This document shows positions 1 through 7,297 of a stretch of DNA of 16,765 nt, piece by piece. The DNA is from an uncultured Pedobacter sp. (GTDB lineage Bacteria; Bacteroidota; Bacteroidia; Sphingobacteriales; Sphingobacteriaceae), in contig NZ_CAMLHF010000118.1 of the NCBI RefSeq assembly GCF_946479715.1, forward strand, positions 1 to 16,765. Direction: 5' to 3'. Positions within the stretch are counted from its first letter, which is position 1, and each line of letters starts with the position of its first letter. Both the position numbers and the translations under genes were made by a program. Under the pieces are notes generated by a model. The model was not told the origin of the DNA, searched no databases, and was given only the letters and a program-made list of their open reading frames with translations.

Positions 1-445
1 GTAATTTAAGAACACATGTATGAGCCCGCAGAATGCAATATTCGCTCAAACCACCATGAAAGGCATCTTCTTCCAGAATTTGTGCATGGCCATATTTGAA
101 AAGATCGTCTGATTTTTGAGGCATACCTTTTTCCAGCCATTCTTGTTGGGGATGTGAACAGAATATTGCCCAGGTTACCAAATCCCCTTCCAATAATTTG
201 TTTCCAGCCTGATCTATCCGTGGATGATCTGCATGCAATCTAACAATTCTGCCTACAATTTCATGGCCCAGTACAGTTGGTGTCTTTTCACTTCTGATAC
301 CACTAAAAGTATGCAGATCACTTCCACAGATGGTTGTGTAAAGGTTTTTGATCAGTACTTCACCCGATTTAAGTGTTGGTATTTCTCTCTCTTGCAATTG
401 CAGCCTTTTGCCAGCACCCTCAAAAACCACGATATTTCCTTTCAT
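1..445 (-). CDS. Zinc-type alcohol dehydrogenase, N-terminal part (partial)
   Basis: Reading the minus strand from an ATG at 445-443 gives 148 uninterrupted codons that leave the window at base 1, so only the N-terminal GroES-like domain is visible. The catalytic-zinc motif CGSDLH (Cys40) and the GHE motif (His61-Glu62) are present, as expected for medium-chain dehydrogenases. Features around residues 87-120 (GD-VTW, then G-PQK and KYGH) resemble, from memory, the alcohol dehydrogenases annotated as associated with phosphonate catabolism. The loop that normally holds the structural zinc has Cys96, but the other three cysteines are replaced (Pro99, Glu102, and Ser112 in the PQKS position), so the structural zinc is probably absent. 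There is no signal peptide, so the protein should be a cytoplasmic NAD(P)-dependent oxidoreductase. It lies 103 bases downstream of the alpha-galactosidase gene on the same strand. The substrate cannot be told from this fragment. Confidence 0.85.
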   Translation of the reverse strand, partial: MKGNIVVFEGAGKRLQLQEREIPTLKSGEVLIKNLYTTICGSDLHTFSGIRSEKTPTVLGHEIVGRIVRLHADHPRIDQAGNKLLEGDLVTWAIFCSHPQQEWLEKGMPQKSDDLFKYGHAQILEEDAFHGGLSEYCILRAHTCVLKL

Positions 446-470
446 AATAGCTATCTATTTAAGTGCATAA

Positions 471-492
471 TTACTAAACTTATGTTTAGTAA
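471..492. promoter_or_regulatory. Perfect 9-bp inverted repeat upstream of the alcohol dehydrogenase
   Basis: TTACTAAAC (471-479) and GTTTAGTAA (484-492) are exact reverse complements separated by TTAT. The dyad sits 26 bases upstream of the dehydrogenase start, in the 103-base gap after the alpha-galactosidase stop. It could be a repressor operator for the dehydrogenase or a hairpin between the two genes. There is no T-tract of the kind expected for a strong intrinsic terminator, and no clear TAnnTTTG box was found nearby. Confidence 0.4.
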
Positions 493-548
493 AATTAAAC
501 ACTCTATTATGAAATTGTTAATACACTGTTTGGTATCTATTAACAGTA

Positions 549-2738
549 TTAAAGTGCTATAGCTTTTAAGACAACACTTGTTCGGCTTGCATCTGCTTCC
601 GGATTGATACCTACAGTCATAAGGAAGTCTCCGGAGTACGACCTTTGGCTATCAATTGGCGATGTTGTACCAGGATAAAGATTGATTTCTTCAATCTTGT
701 ACATTTTGTCAGGGTCAAGGCCCTTAAGTTTTATGGGAATGGAGTTTTTAGCGTTGTAAAGTGTAGACACATAATAATTGAAGATGATAGCGGTATCTCT
801 TGCCTCGCTTACGTATGATATTGCAGCTACTTTGTTTTCGTAAGGATCCTGAAGGCGATACTGCTGCCCATGCCATACAATATCTTTAATACCATTATAT
901 ATTTTAACAGCATTTTGACTAAATAGAAGTTCTTTTTCATCCAGCTCATTTACTTTTACATCATAGCCCAATTTACCCATCATGGCTACATCTGTTTTAA
1001 ATTTAATTGGCTGCTTACCCATATCTGTAACATGATTATCTACGGCTACCGAAGGGAAGTAGTAAGAATACTCCCATTGTATAAAAATTCGGTCAAAAGG
1101 ATTGGTATTATCGCTTGGCCAGAATTCGGTAAAGTATTTTAAAGCTGCATAGTCTACTCTTGTACCGCCACCAGCGCAAAGCATCATAGGTATTTTCGGA
1201 TATTTTTTTCTGATTCGTTCAAGTACACTGTTCAAGCCCTTTACATATTCCAGATAAAAATGATCCTGGTTTTTTAAAGTAGGAGAGTTGGCATTATAGA
1301 TCAGTGAATTGCAGTCCCATTTGATAAAAGACAAATCGGGTACCTCTTTAAAAACCTCGTTTACAGTGTTGAACACAAAATCCTGGACTTTTGGATTACT
1401 GAGATCCAGCACCAATTGATTGCGCATGTAGTATTCCTTTCTTTCAGGTTGTCTGATAATCCAATCGGGATGGTTCTCGTAAAGTTCACTTTTAGGGTTA
1501 ACCATTTCAGGCTCCAGCCAAATACCGAATTTTACGCCATTTGCAGTTGCTTCTTTGCCTAAAGCGCTTATACCATTCGCTAGTTTCTGTTTATTAAACT
1601 GCCAATCACCCAAACCCGCACTGGCATTATTTCGAGGGTACTTGTTACCAAACCAGCCATCATCCAGTAAAAATACATCTACGCCTAGTTTTTTGGTATC
1701 TTGAATAAGGTGATTCAATTTCTCATCATTAAAATCGAAATAGGTAGTTTCCCAATTATTCAGCAATGTCGACCGCTCTCCGTTACCTTCCAGTAACTGG
1801 TAATTTCTTGCCCAGTTTTGCAGGTTTCTACTGGCCAGACCTTTTCCATTTGCAGAATAGGTGTACACAAAACGGGGGGTTATAAATTCTTCTCCGGGTT
1901 TTAGCGTGTAGTTTCCCGAAAAGTTATTGATTCCAGCAGTTAGCCTTAAATAATACTCATCAAAAGTTTCAAAATCCAGCCTGAAATTCCCAGTCCATTC
2001 CAATGAACCTGCAACAACTTCTCCCAAATCTTCCGTGGCTGGCTGATCAATAGAAATCATGAAAGAGGAAGAATTTAGTAGGTTATTCCTGGTTCCAAGC
2101 TTCGAATCAATCGTTTTTATTCCGTGCAAAAGCTGTTGTTCCTCTGAACGCATTTCGCGGCCCCAACCACTGTAATGATTTTTCAGGAAAAATTTCTTAC
2201 CGCTAAGGGTAAGATTTGCTGAGGCATATTTATTTAAAACCACATTCCCTTTTTCATTGTGTACAATTTGTGCCCATTGTTCTATTACATCCTCCTTAAA
2301 GTAAGATAAATAGTGTAAGCTAACCTCAAAGTTGTATTTGGCATCTTTGAGTACAATGCTGGTTAGCTTTCTATTTTGATCTATCTGTTTTTCGTCGACC
2401 CTCGAAAATGTAAGTACTGTAGATTTGTTTCCATCGGCATGGGTTACCGTTAGGGCGGGTTCCAGCAAATTCAAAGACCCCGAGGCAATGTATGCCTCGC
2501 GTTTGTTAAACAGATCATCAGAACCCGGTTTGTATTTATCCAGAGATTGAATGGTTGGATATTCTGCAGTGTTTTTGAGCTTTTTGCCTATATAGCTCAA
2601 AAGCAATGAATTGTCTTTGTCCGTTTCCAAAACAAGTACATTGTTTTTTGTCGTAATCTCAAATGTTTTCTGAGCAAAGTTACTTTGTCCTATGGTCATA
2701 AATATTAAGAAAAGTTTTAAAGATTTTTTGAATATCAT
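549..2738 (-). CDS. Secreted GH36 alpha-galactosidase
   Basis: This 729-residue protein is a retaining alpha-galactosidase of glycoside hydrolase family 36, expected to hydrolyse terminal alpha-galactosyl residues. A signal peptide (about residues 1-22, positive start then a hydrophobic run ending near NFAQ) indicates export to the periplasm or beyond. An N-terminal beta-sandwich region (about 25-310) precedes the (beta/alpha)8 barrel. The barrel shows DDGWFG at 359-364 and WLEPEMVNP near 407-415. It also has KWDCN at 473-477, where Asp475 is the expected nucleophile, then CAGGG-R at 521-527 and SDN at 542-544, where Asp543 is the expected acid/base. A short C-terminal beta domain follows. 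The length is normal for bacterial GH36. The gene is transcribed divergently from the putative membrane regulator at 2967, with 228 bases between the starts, and is probably part of the same glycan-utilisation locus. GH36 also contains alpha-N-acetylgalactosaminidases, so the exact sugar specificity is not certain. Confidence 0.93.
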   Translation of the reverse strand: MIFKKSLKLFLIFMTIGQSNFAQKTFEITTKNNVLVLETDKDNSLLLSYIGKKLKNTAEYPTIQSLDKYKPGSDDLFNKREAYIASGSLNLLEPALTVTHADGNKSTVLTFSRVDEKQIDQNRKLTSIVLKDAKYNFEVSLHYLSYFKEDVIEQWAQIVHNEKGNVVLNKYASANLTLSGKKFFLKNHYSGWGREMRSEEQQLLHGIKTIDSKLGTRNNLLNSSSFMISIDQPATEDLGEVVAGSLEWTGNFRLDFETFDEYYLRLTAGINNFSGNYTLKPGEEFITPRFVYTYSANGKGLASRNLQNWARNYQLLEGNGERSTLLNNWETTYFDFNDEKLNHLIQDTKKLGVDVFLLDDGWFGNKYPRNNASAGLGDWQFNKQKLANGISALGKEATANGVKFGIWLEPEMVNPKSELYENHPDWIIRQPERKEYYMRNQLVLDLSNPKVQDFVFNTVNEVFKEVPDLSFIKWDCNSLIYNANSPTLKNQDHFYLEYVKGLNSVLERIRKKYPKIPMMLCAGGGTRVDYAALKYFTEFWPSDNTNPFDRIFIQWEYSYYFPSVAVDNHVTDMGKQPIKFKTDVAMMGKLGYDVKVNELDEKELLFSQNAVKIYNGIKDIVWHGQQYRLQDPYENKVAAISYVSEARDTAIIFNYYVSTLYNAKNSIPIKLKGLDPDKMYKIEEINLYPGTTSPIDSQRSYSGDFLMTVGINPEADASRTSVVLKAIAL

Positions 2739-2771
2739 TTTTTGTCTAAGTAAAACAATTTAGTCTGCATG

Positions 2772-2803
2772 TTTTCTATTTCTGGTAAAAGTTTAATAGA
2801 AAA
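2772..2803. promoter_or_regulatory. Inverted repeat in the divergent GH36/regulator intergenic region
   Basis: TTTTCTATT (2772-2780) is repeated as its exact reverse complement AATAGAAAA (2795-2803) with a 14-base spacer. The arms extend imperfectly, with TGC after the right arm matching GCA before the left arm once two extra bases are looped out. It lies 34 bases upstream of the alpha-galactosidase start and 164 bases before the regulator start. A binding site for a dimeric regulator is possible. The sequence is AT-rich, so chance is also possible. Confidence 0.35.
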
Positions 2804-2830
2804 TGCATACCTGATTGGTCGGTTATTTTA

Positions 2831-2838
2831 TATGTTTG
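2831..2838 (+). promoter_or_regulatory. Possible Bacteroidota -7 box (TATGTTTG)
   Basis: TATGTTTG matches the Bacteroidota -7 consensus TAnnTTTG exactly. It points toward the membrane-protein gene at 2967 and would give a leader of roughly 120 bases. No convincing TTTG-type -33 element lies at the usual spacing, although a TTGG occurs at 2815-2818. It is a candidate only. Confidence 0.3.
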
Positions 2839-2966
2839 TACAATGATGTGTTAATTGTGATCGTAAATTTATTTCTAAAAGGTGTAAAAAAGATACAAAT
2901 GGCCATACAAAGAAAAAGCAGTGTTTTGTAGTTATAATTACTTAATTATTAAGGAGATATTCTTAA

Positions 2967-4271
2967 ATGGATTCTAATTCTGTACGGCCAGTCAATCAAT
3001 CTTTTTTTGAAGCATTAGATCTTTGCTGCCAGAAAATAACAGAAAAGATGGGTGACAAAGCCATTACTGAATGGCGGGTTGAAGATTACAATAGATTAAG
3101 TAGTCAATTGGGTAAACAAACGGGTGTGTATTTAAGTGTAAATACGCTTAAAAGGATATTTGGCCGATTGAAAACTCCCCAACGCTATTTTCCCCAAAAA
3201 GCTACCAGAGATGCATTGTCACAATTCATTGGCTATCGCGATTGGCAGGAATTTGAACTGGTTTATGCAACTTTAAAGATCGAGAATATTACATCCATCT
3301 CTACTGATCAGGAAAATGAGATTGAAGTACCTAAGATTAATAAAGACACTAAACTGCCGCGATTTGTTGTTGCTATTTTTGCGGCATTGTTTCTGGCTAC
3401 ATTAGCCATTGTCTTCTTTTGGAAAAATACAGACGAGTCTATGCAGGTAAAGCTGGTGTGCGAAAACCCTTTCGGCAGTGTACCGCATACCGCTGTATTT
3501 AAACTAGACTCAAAAGTTCCTTTTGATAAAAATGAAGAATATCAGGTAGATTTTATGGATGAAGCATTGGTGTCTTCCATTAAGGGTAAAAACAAGATCA
3601 CAAAATTCTTTAGAAACCCAGGAGTGGTGTATGCAACCCTATTATATCACAATAAGCCAATAGATACAGCCTCGGCCTATATGCAAACCAAGGGCTGGGT
3701 AGCCAATTCAGGTAACGATACCTCCAGGGCGTTTCCCATTGCAGGGTTAAAATCGCTGGATCCAAAAAACATTTATGTATCGCCAAAACAACTCGACTCA
3801 GCAGGACTTGACACGCATAAACCATTTGTGGTTGGCTTCAGCAACATCAAGCCATCACACATTAGTGGAGATAATTTTTCTTTTTCTTGTAAAATATTTG
3901 CCGAACAAAGCAGACCAGGCACTCAATGTGTCGAAACTACAATTATCATTTTAGGTGAAAAACACAGACACCTGCTAAAGTTAAACCGACAGAGTTGTGT
4001 CGCTTTCTCTGAATACAAATTTTCGGAGGTCAGGGTGTTGGGCTCTGAACAATTTTTGGGCGCCCTTGCTTTTAATCCCGAAAATGGTGGCGAGGTAATG
4101 ATTAAAGTAGAAAATAAGCATGCATCGCTTATTTTAAACGGTAAAAAAGTACTCTCAACCAAATATCAGCGATCAATAGGCAAGGTAATGGGAATCAAGA
4201 TTTTATTTAATGGCATTGGTAAAGCAGTTTCACCTAAGCTACATGATCTGAGTACACAGGAAATTTTCTAA
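2967..4271 (+). CDS. Single-pass membrane protein, putative ToxR-topology regulator
   Basis: This is a 434-residue protein that I cannot assign to a named family. Residues 1-105 are soluble and helical. They include LSVNTLKRIFGRLK (56-69), then a RDALSQFIGYRDWQEF segment (81-96), a pattern I associate with helix-turn-helix-like domains of Bacteroidota proteins. A single membrane segment spans about 132-152, preceded by positive residues (KLPRF) and followed by WKN, so the N-terminus should be cytoplasmic and the C-terminus periplasmic. The outer part appears to hold a PKD-like beta domain (about 161-242) and a beta-rich, LamG/concanavalin-like domain (about 285-430). It has four cysteines (165, 308, 321, 344). 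The start has an unusually good ribosome binding site for this phylum, AAGGAGA at 2951-2957. It is divergent from GH36 and precedes the enzyme genes, consistent with a glycan-responsive regulator. The DNA-binding and sensing roles are inferred. Confidence 0.75.
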   Translation: MDSNSVRPVNQSFFEALDLCCQKITEKMGDKAITEWRVEDYNRLSSQLGKQTGVYLSVNTLKRIFGRLKTPQRYFPQKATRDALSQFIGYRDWQEFELVYATLKIENITSISTDQENEIEVPKINKDTKLPRFVVAIFAALFLATLAIVFFWKNTDESMQVKLVCENPFGSVPHTAVFKLDSKVPFDKNEEYQVDFMDEALVSSIKGKNKITKFFRNPGVVYATLLYHNKPIDTASAYMQTKGWVANSGNDTSRAFPIAGLKSLDPKNIYVSPKQLDSAGLDTHKPFVVGFSNIKPSHISGDNFSFSCKIFAEQSRPGTQCVETTIIILGEKHRHLLKLNRQSCVAFSEYKFSEVRVLGSEQFLGALAFNPENGGEVMIKVENKHASLILNGKKVLSTKYQRSIGKVMGIKILFNGIGKAVSPKLHDLSTQEIF

Positions 4272-4293
4272 AAAAACCTAAAATCTTACGTCC

Positions 4294-4307
4294 ATTTGAA
4301 TTCAAAT
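4294..4307. promoter_or_regulatory. 14-bp perfect palindrome ATTTGAATTCAAAT
   Basis: ATTTGAATTCAAAT is self-complementary, and the flanking CC/GG extends it imperfectly on both sides (4292-4310). It lies 23 bases after the stop of the membrane-protein gene and 126 bases before the phosphodiesterase start. A short CGTAAA-TAC-TTTACG dyad follows at 4327-4341. The arms share TTTGA/TCAAA with the 16-bp palindrome at 4406, which suggests paired operator sites. Confidence 0.4.
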
Positions 4308-4401
4308 TGGCTTTTAATTAATTAACCGTAAATACTTTACGTATACATTTTTTTGTTTTTGATTTGTACAGACAAATGCGCATACTTAATTTTAACAGAT
4401 T

Positions 4402-4421
4402 TAACTTTGATATATATCAAA
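4402..4421 (+). promoter_or_regulatory. Candidate -7 box overlapped by a 16-bp palindrome
   Basis: TAACTTTG (4402-4409) fits the Bacteroidota -7 consensus TAnnTTTG and would place the transcript start shortly before the phosphodiesterase ATG at 4433. The last bases of the box are the start of a perfect 16-bp palindrome, TTTGATATATATCAAA (4406-4421). A protein bound there would block the promoter, so a repressor operator is a reasonable reading. No clear -33 TTTG sits at the expected distance. Confidence 0.45.
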
Positions 4422-4432
4422 CAAACATACAT

Positions 4433-5335
4433 ATGAGATCTTTTTTTTTCAAAGCACTTATTTTATCCGTAATCTCCTTTTCTGCAAATGCACAAAAGAC
4501 GCCTGCTCGTGTTCTTATTATTGGGTTGGATGGTTTTAGTGCCGAAGGTTTTAAAACAGCAAAACATCCTAATCTGGATAAGATGATCACTGATGGCGTA
4601 CTTTCGCTAACCACCAGGCCAGTAATGCCATCCATTACACTTCCAAATTGGACCAGCCACATGACCGGCTCAGGTCCAGAGGAACATGGCATAACCAGTA
4701 ACGATTGGACAATGGAAAAGCACACACTTGTTCCAATTGCGACAGATAAAGAGGGATATTACCCTTCAATATTTAAAGTTTTAAAAGATGAGATACCCTC
4801 ATCAAAAATTGCTTACTACTATAACTGGAAAGAACTGATTAACCCCATTAATAAAAAATACCTTGATGAGGTTAGTTTTGAAGAGAATGATCGTTATCAG
4901 GAAAACTATAGCAAAGCATACGATTTCCTGGTAAAAAACAAACAAAACCCAACTCTTGTATTTTTATACAGTGTACATACCGATCATGCCGGCCACAGCT
5001 TTAAGTGGATGTCGCCAGAATATATAAAGGCTATTGAGGATGCAGATGTTGAGATTGGCATATTGCTGAACAAACTAAAAACAGCTGGAATTTATAAAGA
5101 CACGCACTTTCTGCTAATTACAGATCATGGTGGTATCAATCAGGGACATGGCGGTGTGTCAATGTCGGAAATGCAGGTACCTTGGGCCATTACCGGTCCA
5201 CAGATCAGAAAACGTGGGCTTATTGCAGAATTCAATAGCAATAAAAATACAGCTTTGGTATTGGCAAAGATTTTTGGAATAAGCAAGCTGCCCGCTGCCT
5301 GGACAGGGGCTGTACCAAATGCGATATTTAAATAA
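4433..5335 (+). CDS. Secreted type I phosphodiesterase / nucleotide pyrophosphatase family enzyme
   Basis: This is a 300-residue alkaline-phosphatase-superfamily enzyme of the type I phosphodiesterase/nucleotide pyrophosphatase branch, a two-metal hydrolase of phosphodiester bonds. I chose ATG 4433 because it gives an immediate signal peptide (MRSFFFKALI onward, cleavage near ANA-QK at 20-21). The longer reading from 4364 uses TTG and adds a non-signal extension. Visible metal and catalytic residues are Asp33 in GLDGF, Thr69 in SITLPNWT as the likely nucleophile, HGI at 85-87, Asp184 and His188 in HTDHAGH, Asp231-His232 in TDHGG, and His239 in GHGG. The length is short for the family, leaving little more than the catalytic core. 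The sulfatase start is 3 bases beyond the stop, so the two are almost surely co-transcribed. In this locus it may remove a phosphodiester-linked group from a glycan, but nucleotide substrates are equally possible. Confidence 0.85.
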   Translation: MRSFFFKALILSVISFSANAQKTPARVLIIGLDGFSAEGFKTAKHPNLDKMITDGVLSLTTRPVMPSITLPNWTSHMTGSGPEEHGITSNDWTMEKHTLVPIATDKEGYYPSIFKVLKDEIPSSKIAYYYNWKELINPINKKYLDEVSFEENDRYQENYSKAYDFLVKNKQNPTLVFLYSVHTDHAGHSFKWMSPEYIKAIEDADVEIGILLNKLKTAGIYKDTHFLLITDHGGINQGHGGVSMSEMQVPWAITGPQIRKRGLIAEFNSNKNTALVLAKIFGISKLPAAWTGAVPNAIFK

Positions 5336-5338
5336 AAG

Positions 5339-6976
5339 ATGATTCAGTATCATAACCATAAAACCAGACGACAATTAATATTGATGTCTGGTTTTCTATT
5401 ATTTAATCTCTTGATTGTTAATTTTCAAGCTTTTACCCAGAATAATAGAGTACAGAAAAGACCAAACATTCTCTTTTGCATTGCAGATGATGCTTCGCTT
5501 GAACACATCAGCGCTTATGGGTTCAATCATACAGCTTGGGTAAAAACACCGGCTTTTGATAAAGTGGCGCAGCAAGGCCTGCTTTTTATGAATGCTTATA
5601 CTCCTAATGCTAAATGTTCTCCGTCCAGAGCCTGCATCCTTACAGGACGAAACCCTTGGCAACTAGAAGCTGCCGCAAACCACAATGCTTACTTTCCTGC
5701 AAAATTTACCACGTTTATGGAGGCTCTTGGAAAGAATGGCTACGAAGTTGCTTTCACTGGCAAAGGCTGGACTCCGGGAAATCCCGGAACAATTCAAGGC
5801 CAACGAAGGCAACTGACTGGTAAGGAGTATAAGGAGGTGAAACTAACACCACCAACTAAGCAAATTGGAATTACAGATTATCCCGGAAATTTTGAGGCCT
5901 TTCTTAAAAAAAGAAACCCAGAGAAACCCTTTGCATTTTGGTTTGGATCATGGGAACCACATAGGGACTATGAATATGGCTCCGGCATCGCAAAAGGCAA
6001 GAAAAAAATCACAGATATCGATAAAGTTCCGCCGTTCTGGATCGATAATGACAGTACCAGAAATGACATGCTGGACTATGCCTATGAATTGGAATATTTT
6101 GATCACAACCTCCAAAAGATGCTTGATGTATTGGAAAAAAGCGGAGAATTGGAAAACACCATAATTGTGGTTACCTCAGATAATGGAATGCCATTTCCAC
6201 GAGTAAAAGGTCATCTGTTCCAATATGACAACCATTTGCCGCTGGCTGTGATGTGGAAAGGCCATATTCCCAACCCGGGCCGTAAAGTAAAGGATTTTGT
6301 AAGTTTCATCGATTTTGCGCCGACCTTTTTGGAACTTGCCGGATTGACAGATCTTTCAGTAAAGATGGAGCCCGTACAGGGAAAATCTCTACTATCCATT
6401 ATAAAGTCTAAATCAGTAAATCAGGTTAGTAAGTCAAGTGACCATGTATTGCTCGGAAGAGAAAGAGAAGATGTAGGACGTCCTCATGATCAGGGCTATC
6501 CCGTTAGAGGAATTGTTAAAGGGAATTTCTTTTTTGCTTTTAATTATGAGCCAGATCGCTGGCCATGCGGTGACCCTGAAACCGGGTACATGGATACAGA
6601 CGGCAGCCCAACCAAAACCGCTATTTTGAACGCAAACCGTGCAGGTTTTCGGTCCGATATATGGACATTGTGTTTTGGAAAACGTCCTGCTGCACTTTTA
6701 TATGATATAGTCAAAGATCCATATTGTCTCCACAACCTGGCTGATCTGCCGCATTATTCTAAGATCAAAAATGCTTTAAGAAAACAGATGGAGGATGAAT
6801 TGAGAAAACAAAAAGATCCAAGAATGTTTGGCAATGGCAGCGTTTTCGACAAGTATCCATATGCCCAGGAACCAGTTCAGAATTATTATGATAGGTTTAT
6901 GAACGGAGAGCAGATTCCTGCTGGCTGGATACTATCCACAGATTTCGAAAAAAAGGACTTTGTGTCCCCAAAATAA
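5339..6976 (+). CDS. Secreted S1-family sulfatase (heparan N-sulfatase-like subgroup)
   Basis: This 545-residue type I sulfatase should hydrolyse sulfate esters or sulfamates on a glycan. A positively charged start and hydrophobic run (about 16-33) form a signal peptide; Met16 (ATG 5384) is an alternative start. The metal-binding Asp50-Asp51 lies in FCIADDAS. CSPSR at 93-97 is the maturation motif, in which Cys93 must be converted to formylglycine. The second motif reads GKGWTPG (141-147) and keeps the lysine but has Trp where many sulfatases have the His of GKxH. Further active-site features are EPHR (206-209), SDNG (280-283) and KGH (290-292). The PHR segment and general layout resemble N-sulfoglucosamine sulfohydrolase-type enzymes, so heparan-like substrates are possible but unproven. 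No formylglycine-generating or anaerobic maturase gene is in the window, so maturation must be encoded elsewhere. The gene forms a tight pair with the upstream phosphodiesterase. Confidence 0.92.
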   Translation: MIQYHNHKTRRQLILMSGFLLFNLLIVNFQAFTQNNRVQKRPNILFCIADDASLEHISAYGFNHTAWVKTPAFDKVAQQGLLFMNAYTPNAKCSPSRACILTGRNPWQLEAAANHNAYFPAKFTTFMEALGKNGYEVAFTGKGWTPGNPGTIQGQRRQLTGKEYKEVKLTPPTKQIGITDYPGNFEAFLKKRNPEKPFAFWFGSWEPHRDYEYGSGIAKGKKKITDIDKVPPFWIDNDSTRNDMLDYAYELEYFDHNLQKMLDVLEKSGELENTIIVVTSDNGMPFPRVKGHLFQYDNHLPLAVMWKGHIPNPGRKVKDFVSFIDFAPTFLELAGLTDLSVKMEPVQGKSLLSIIKSKSVNQVSKSSDHVLLGREREDVGRPHDQGYPVRGIVKGNFFFAFNYEPDRWPCGDPETGYMDTDGSPTKTAILNANRAGFRSDIWTLCFGKRPAALLYDIVKDPYCLHNLADLPHYSKIKNALRKQMEDELRKQKDPRMFGNGSVFDKYPYAQEPVQNYYDRFMNGEQIPAGWILSTDFEKKDFVSPK

Positions 6977-6984
6977 TATCTTCA

Positions 6985-7014
6985 GATGAGCCATTCATAT
7001 CAGTTTGGCTCATC
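6985..7014 (+). terminator. Possible weak terminator hairpin after the sulfatase
   Basis: GATGAGCC (6985-6992) and GGCTCATC (7007-7014) are perfect complements with a 14-base loop, starting 9 bases after the sulfatase stop. There is no T-tract directly after the stem, so it may be a weak terminator or an RNA-stabilising 3' hairpin for the phosphodiesterase-sulfatase message. Confidence 0.45.
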
Positions 7015-7211
7015 CAGATTTCAAGCTAAAAACATTGTATCTATTTTATTTTCAACCGATTACATATACATTGTTTTGAGTTTTCTTTGTATTGATGCAA
7101 TGGCCATTTTTAAAAGGAAACCCGATTATCTTTATTCTAATGCACGGTAGCACAGTTGGGCCCAACGGAATTAGCTATCCTTAATTTTTCAACATAAACG
7201 AACAAATGTAC

Positions 7212-7236
7212 TATCAAAAAAACTGAGCTTTTGATA
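7212..7236. promoter_or_regulatory. 8-bp inverted repeat TATCAAAA-N9-TTTTGATA
   Basis: TATCAAAA (7212-7219) and TTTTGATA (7229-7236) are exact complements with a 9-base spacer, ending 61 bases before the protease-lipoprotein start. The half-site TTTGATA is the same 7-mer that makes up the palindrome at 4406-4421, though arranged in the opposite order. It could be an operator for the lipoprotein-susCD unit or a 5' leader hairpin. Confidence 0.4.
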
Positions 7237-7297
7237 CAGGGAATGCTTTGTCCAAAATTTAACATGAACCACAAAAAAACTATTTAAAAGAACTGCT

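Larger units (their letters stand above)
6977..7297. other. 321-base intergenic region between sulfatase and protease genes
   Basis: The region is AT-rich with no convincing coding sequence. It begins with a hairpin just after the sulfatase stop (6985-7014) and carries an 8-bp inverted repeat near its end (7212-7236). No clean TAnnTTTG promoter box was found, although the length implies that the protease-susC-susD unit has its own promoter. The rest shows nothing I can name. Confidence 0.6.

Noticed and set aside
224..562. Open frame of 112 codons on the plus strand
   Set aside because: It runs antisense through the alcohol dehydrogenase N-terminus, which shows clear family motifs. Its translation has no recognisable domain and its C-terminal part covers intergenic AT-rich DNA.
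4364..4432. Longer N-terminus for the phosphodiesterase
   Set aside because: It would use a TTG start, cover the promoter-like box and palindrome, and place a 23-residue non-signal stretch before a normal signal peptide.
4417..4725. Antisense open frames over the phosphodiesterase, sulfatase, SusC and AraC genes (for example 4417-4725, 5399-5662, 10815-11138, 14675-14881)
   Set aside because: All lie inside genes with strong family motifs on the other strand or frame, and none has a recognisable domain or start context.
5339..6976. Sulfatase regarded as a pseudogene because of the altered GKxH motif
   Set aside because: The reading frame, length, CSPSR motif and metal ligands are all intact, and the GKGW form seems to occur in other sulfatases.
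6977..7297. Small unannotated gene in the gap before the protease lipoprotein
   Set aside because: No plus- or minus-strand frame has both a plausible start and a protein-like composition. The minus-strand frame 7189-7434 overlaps the lipoprotein signal peptide and looks like a shadow.
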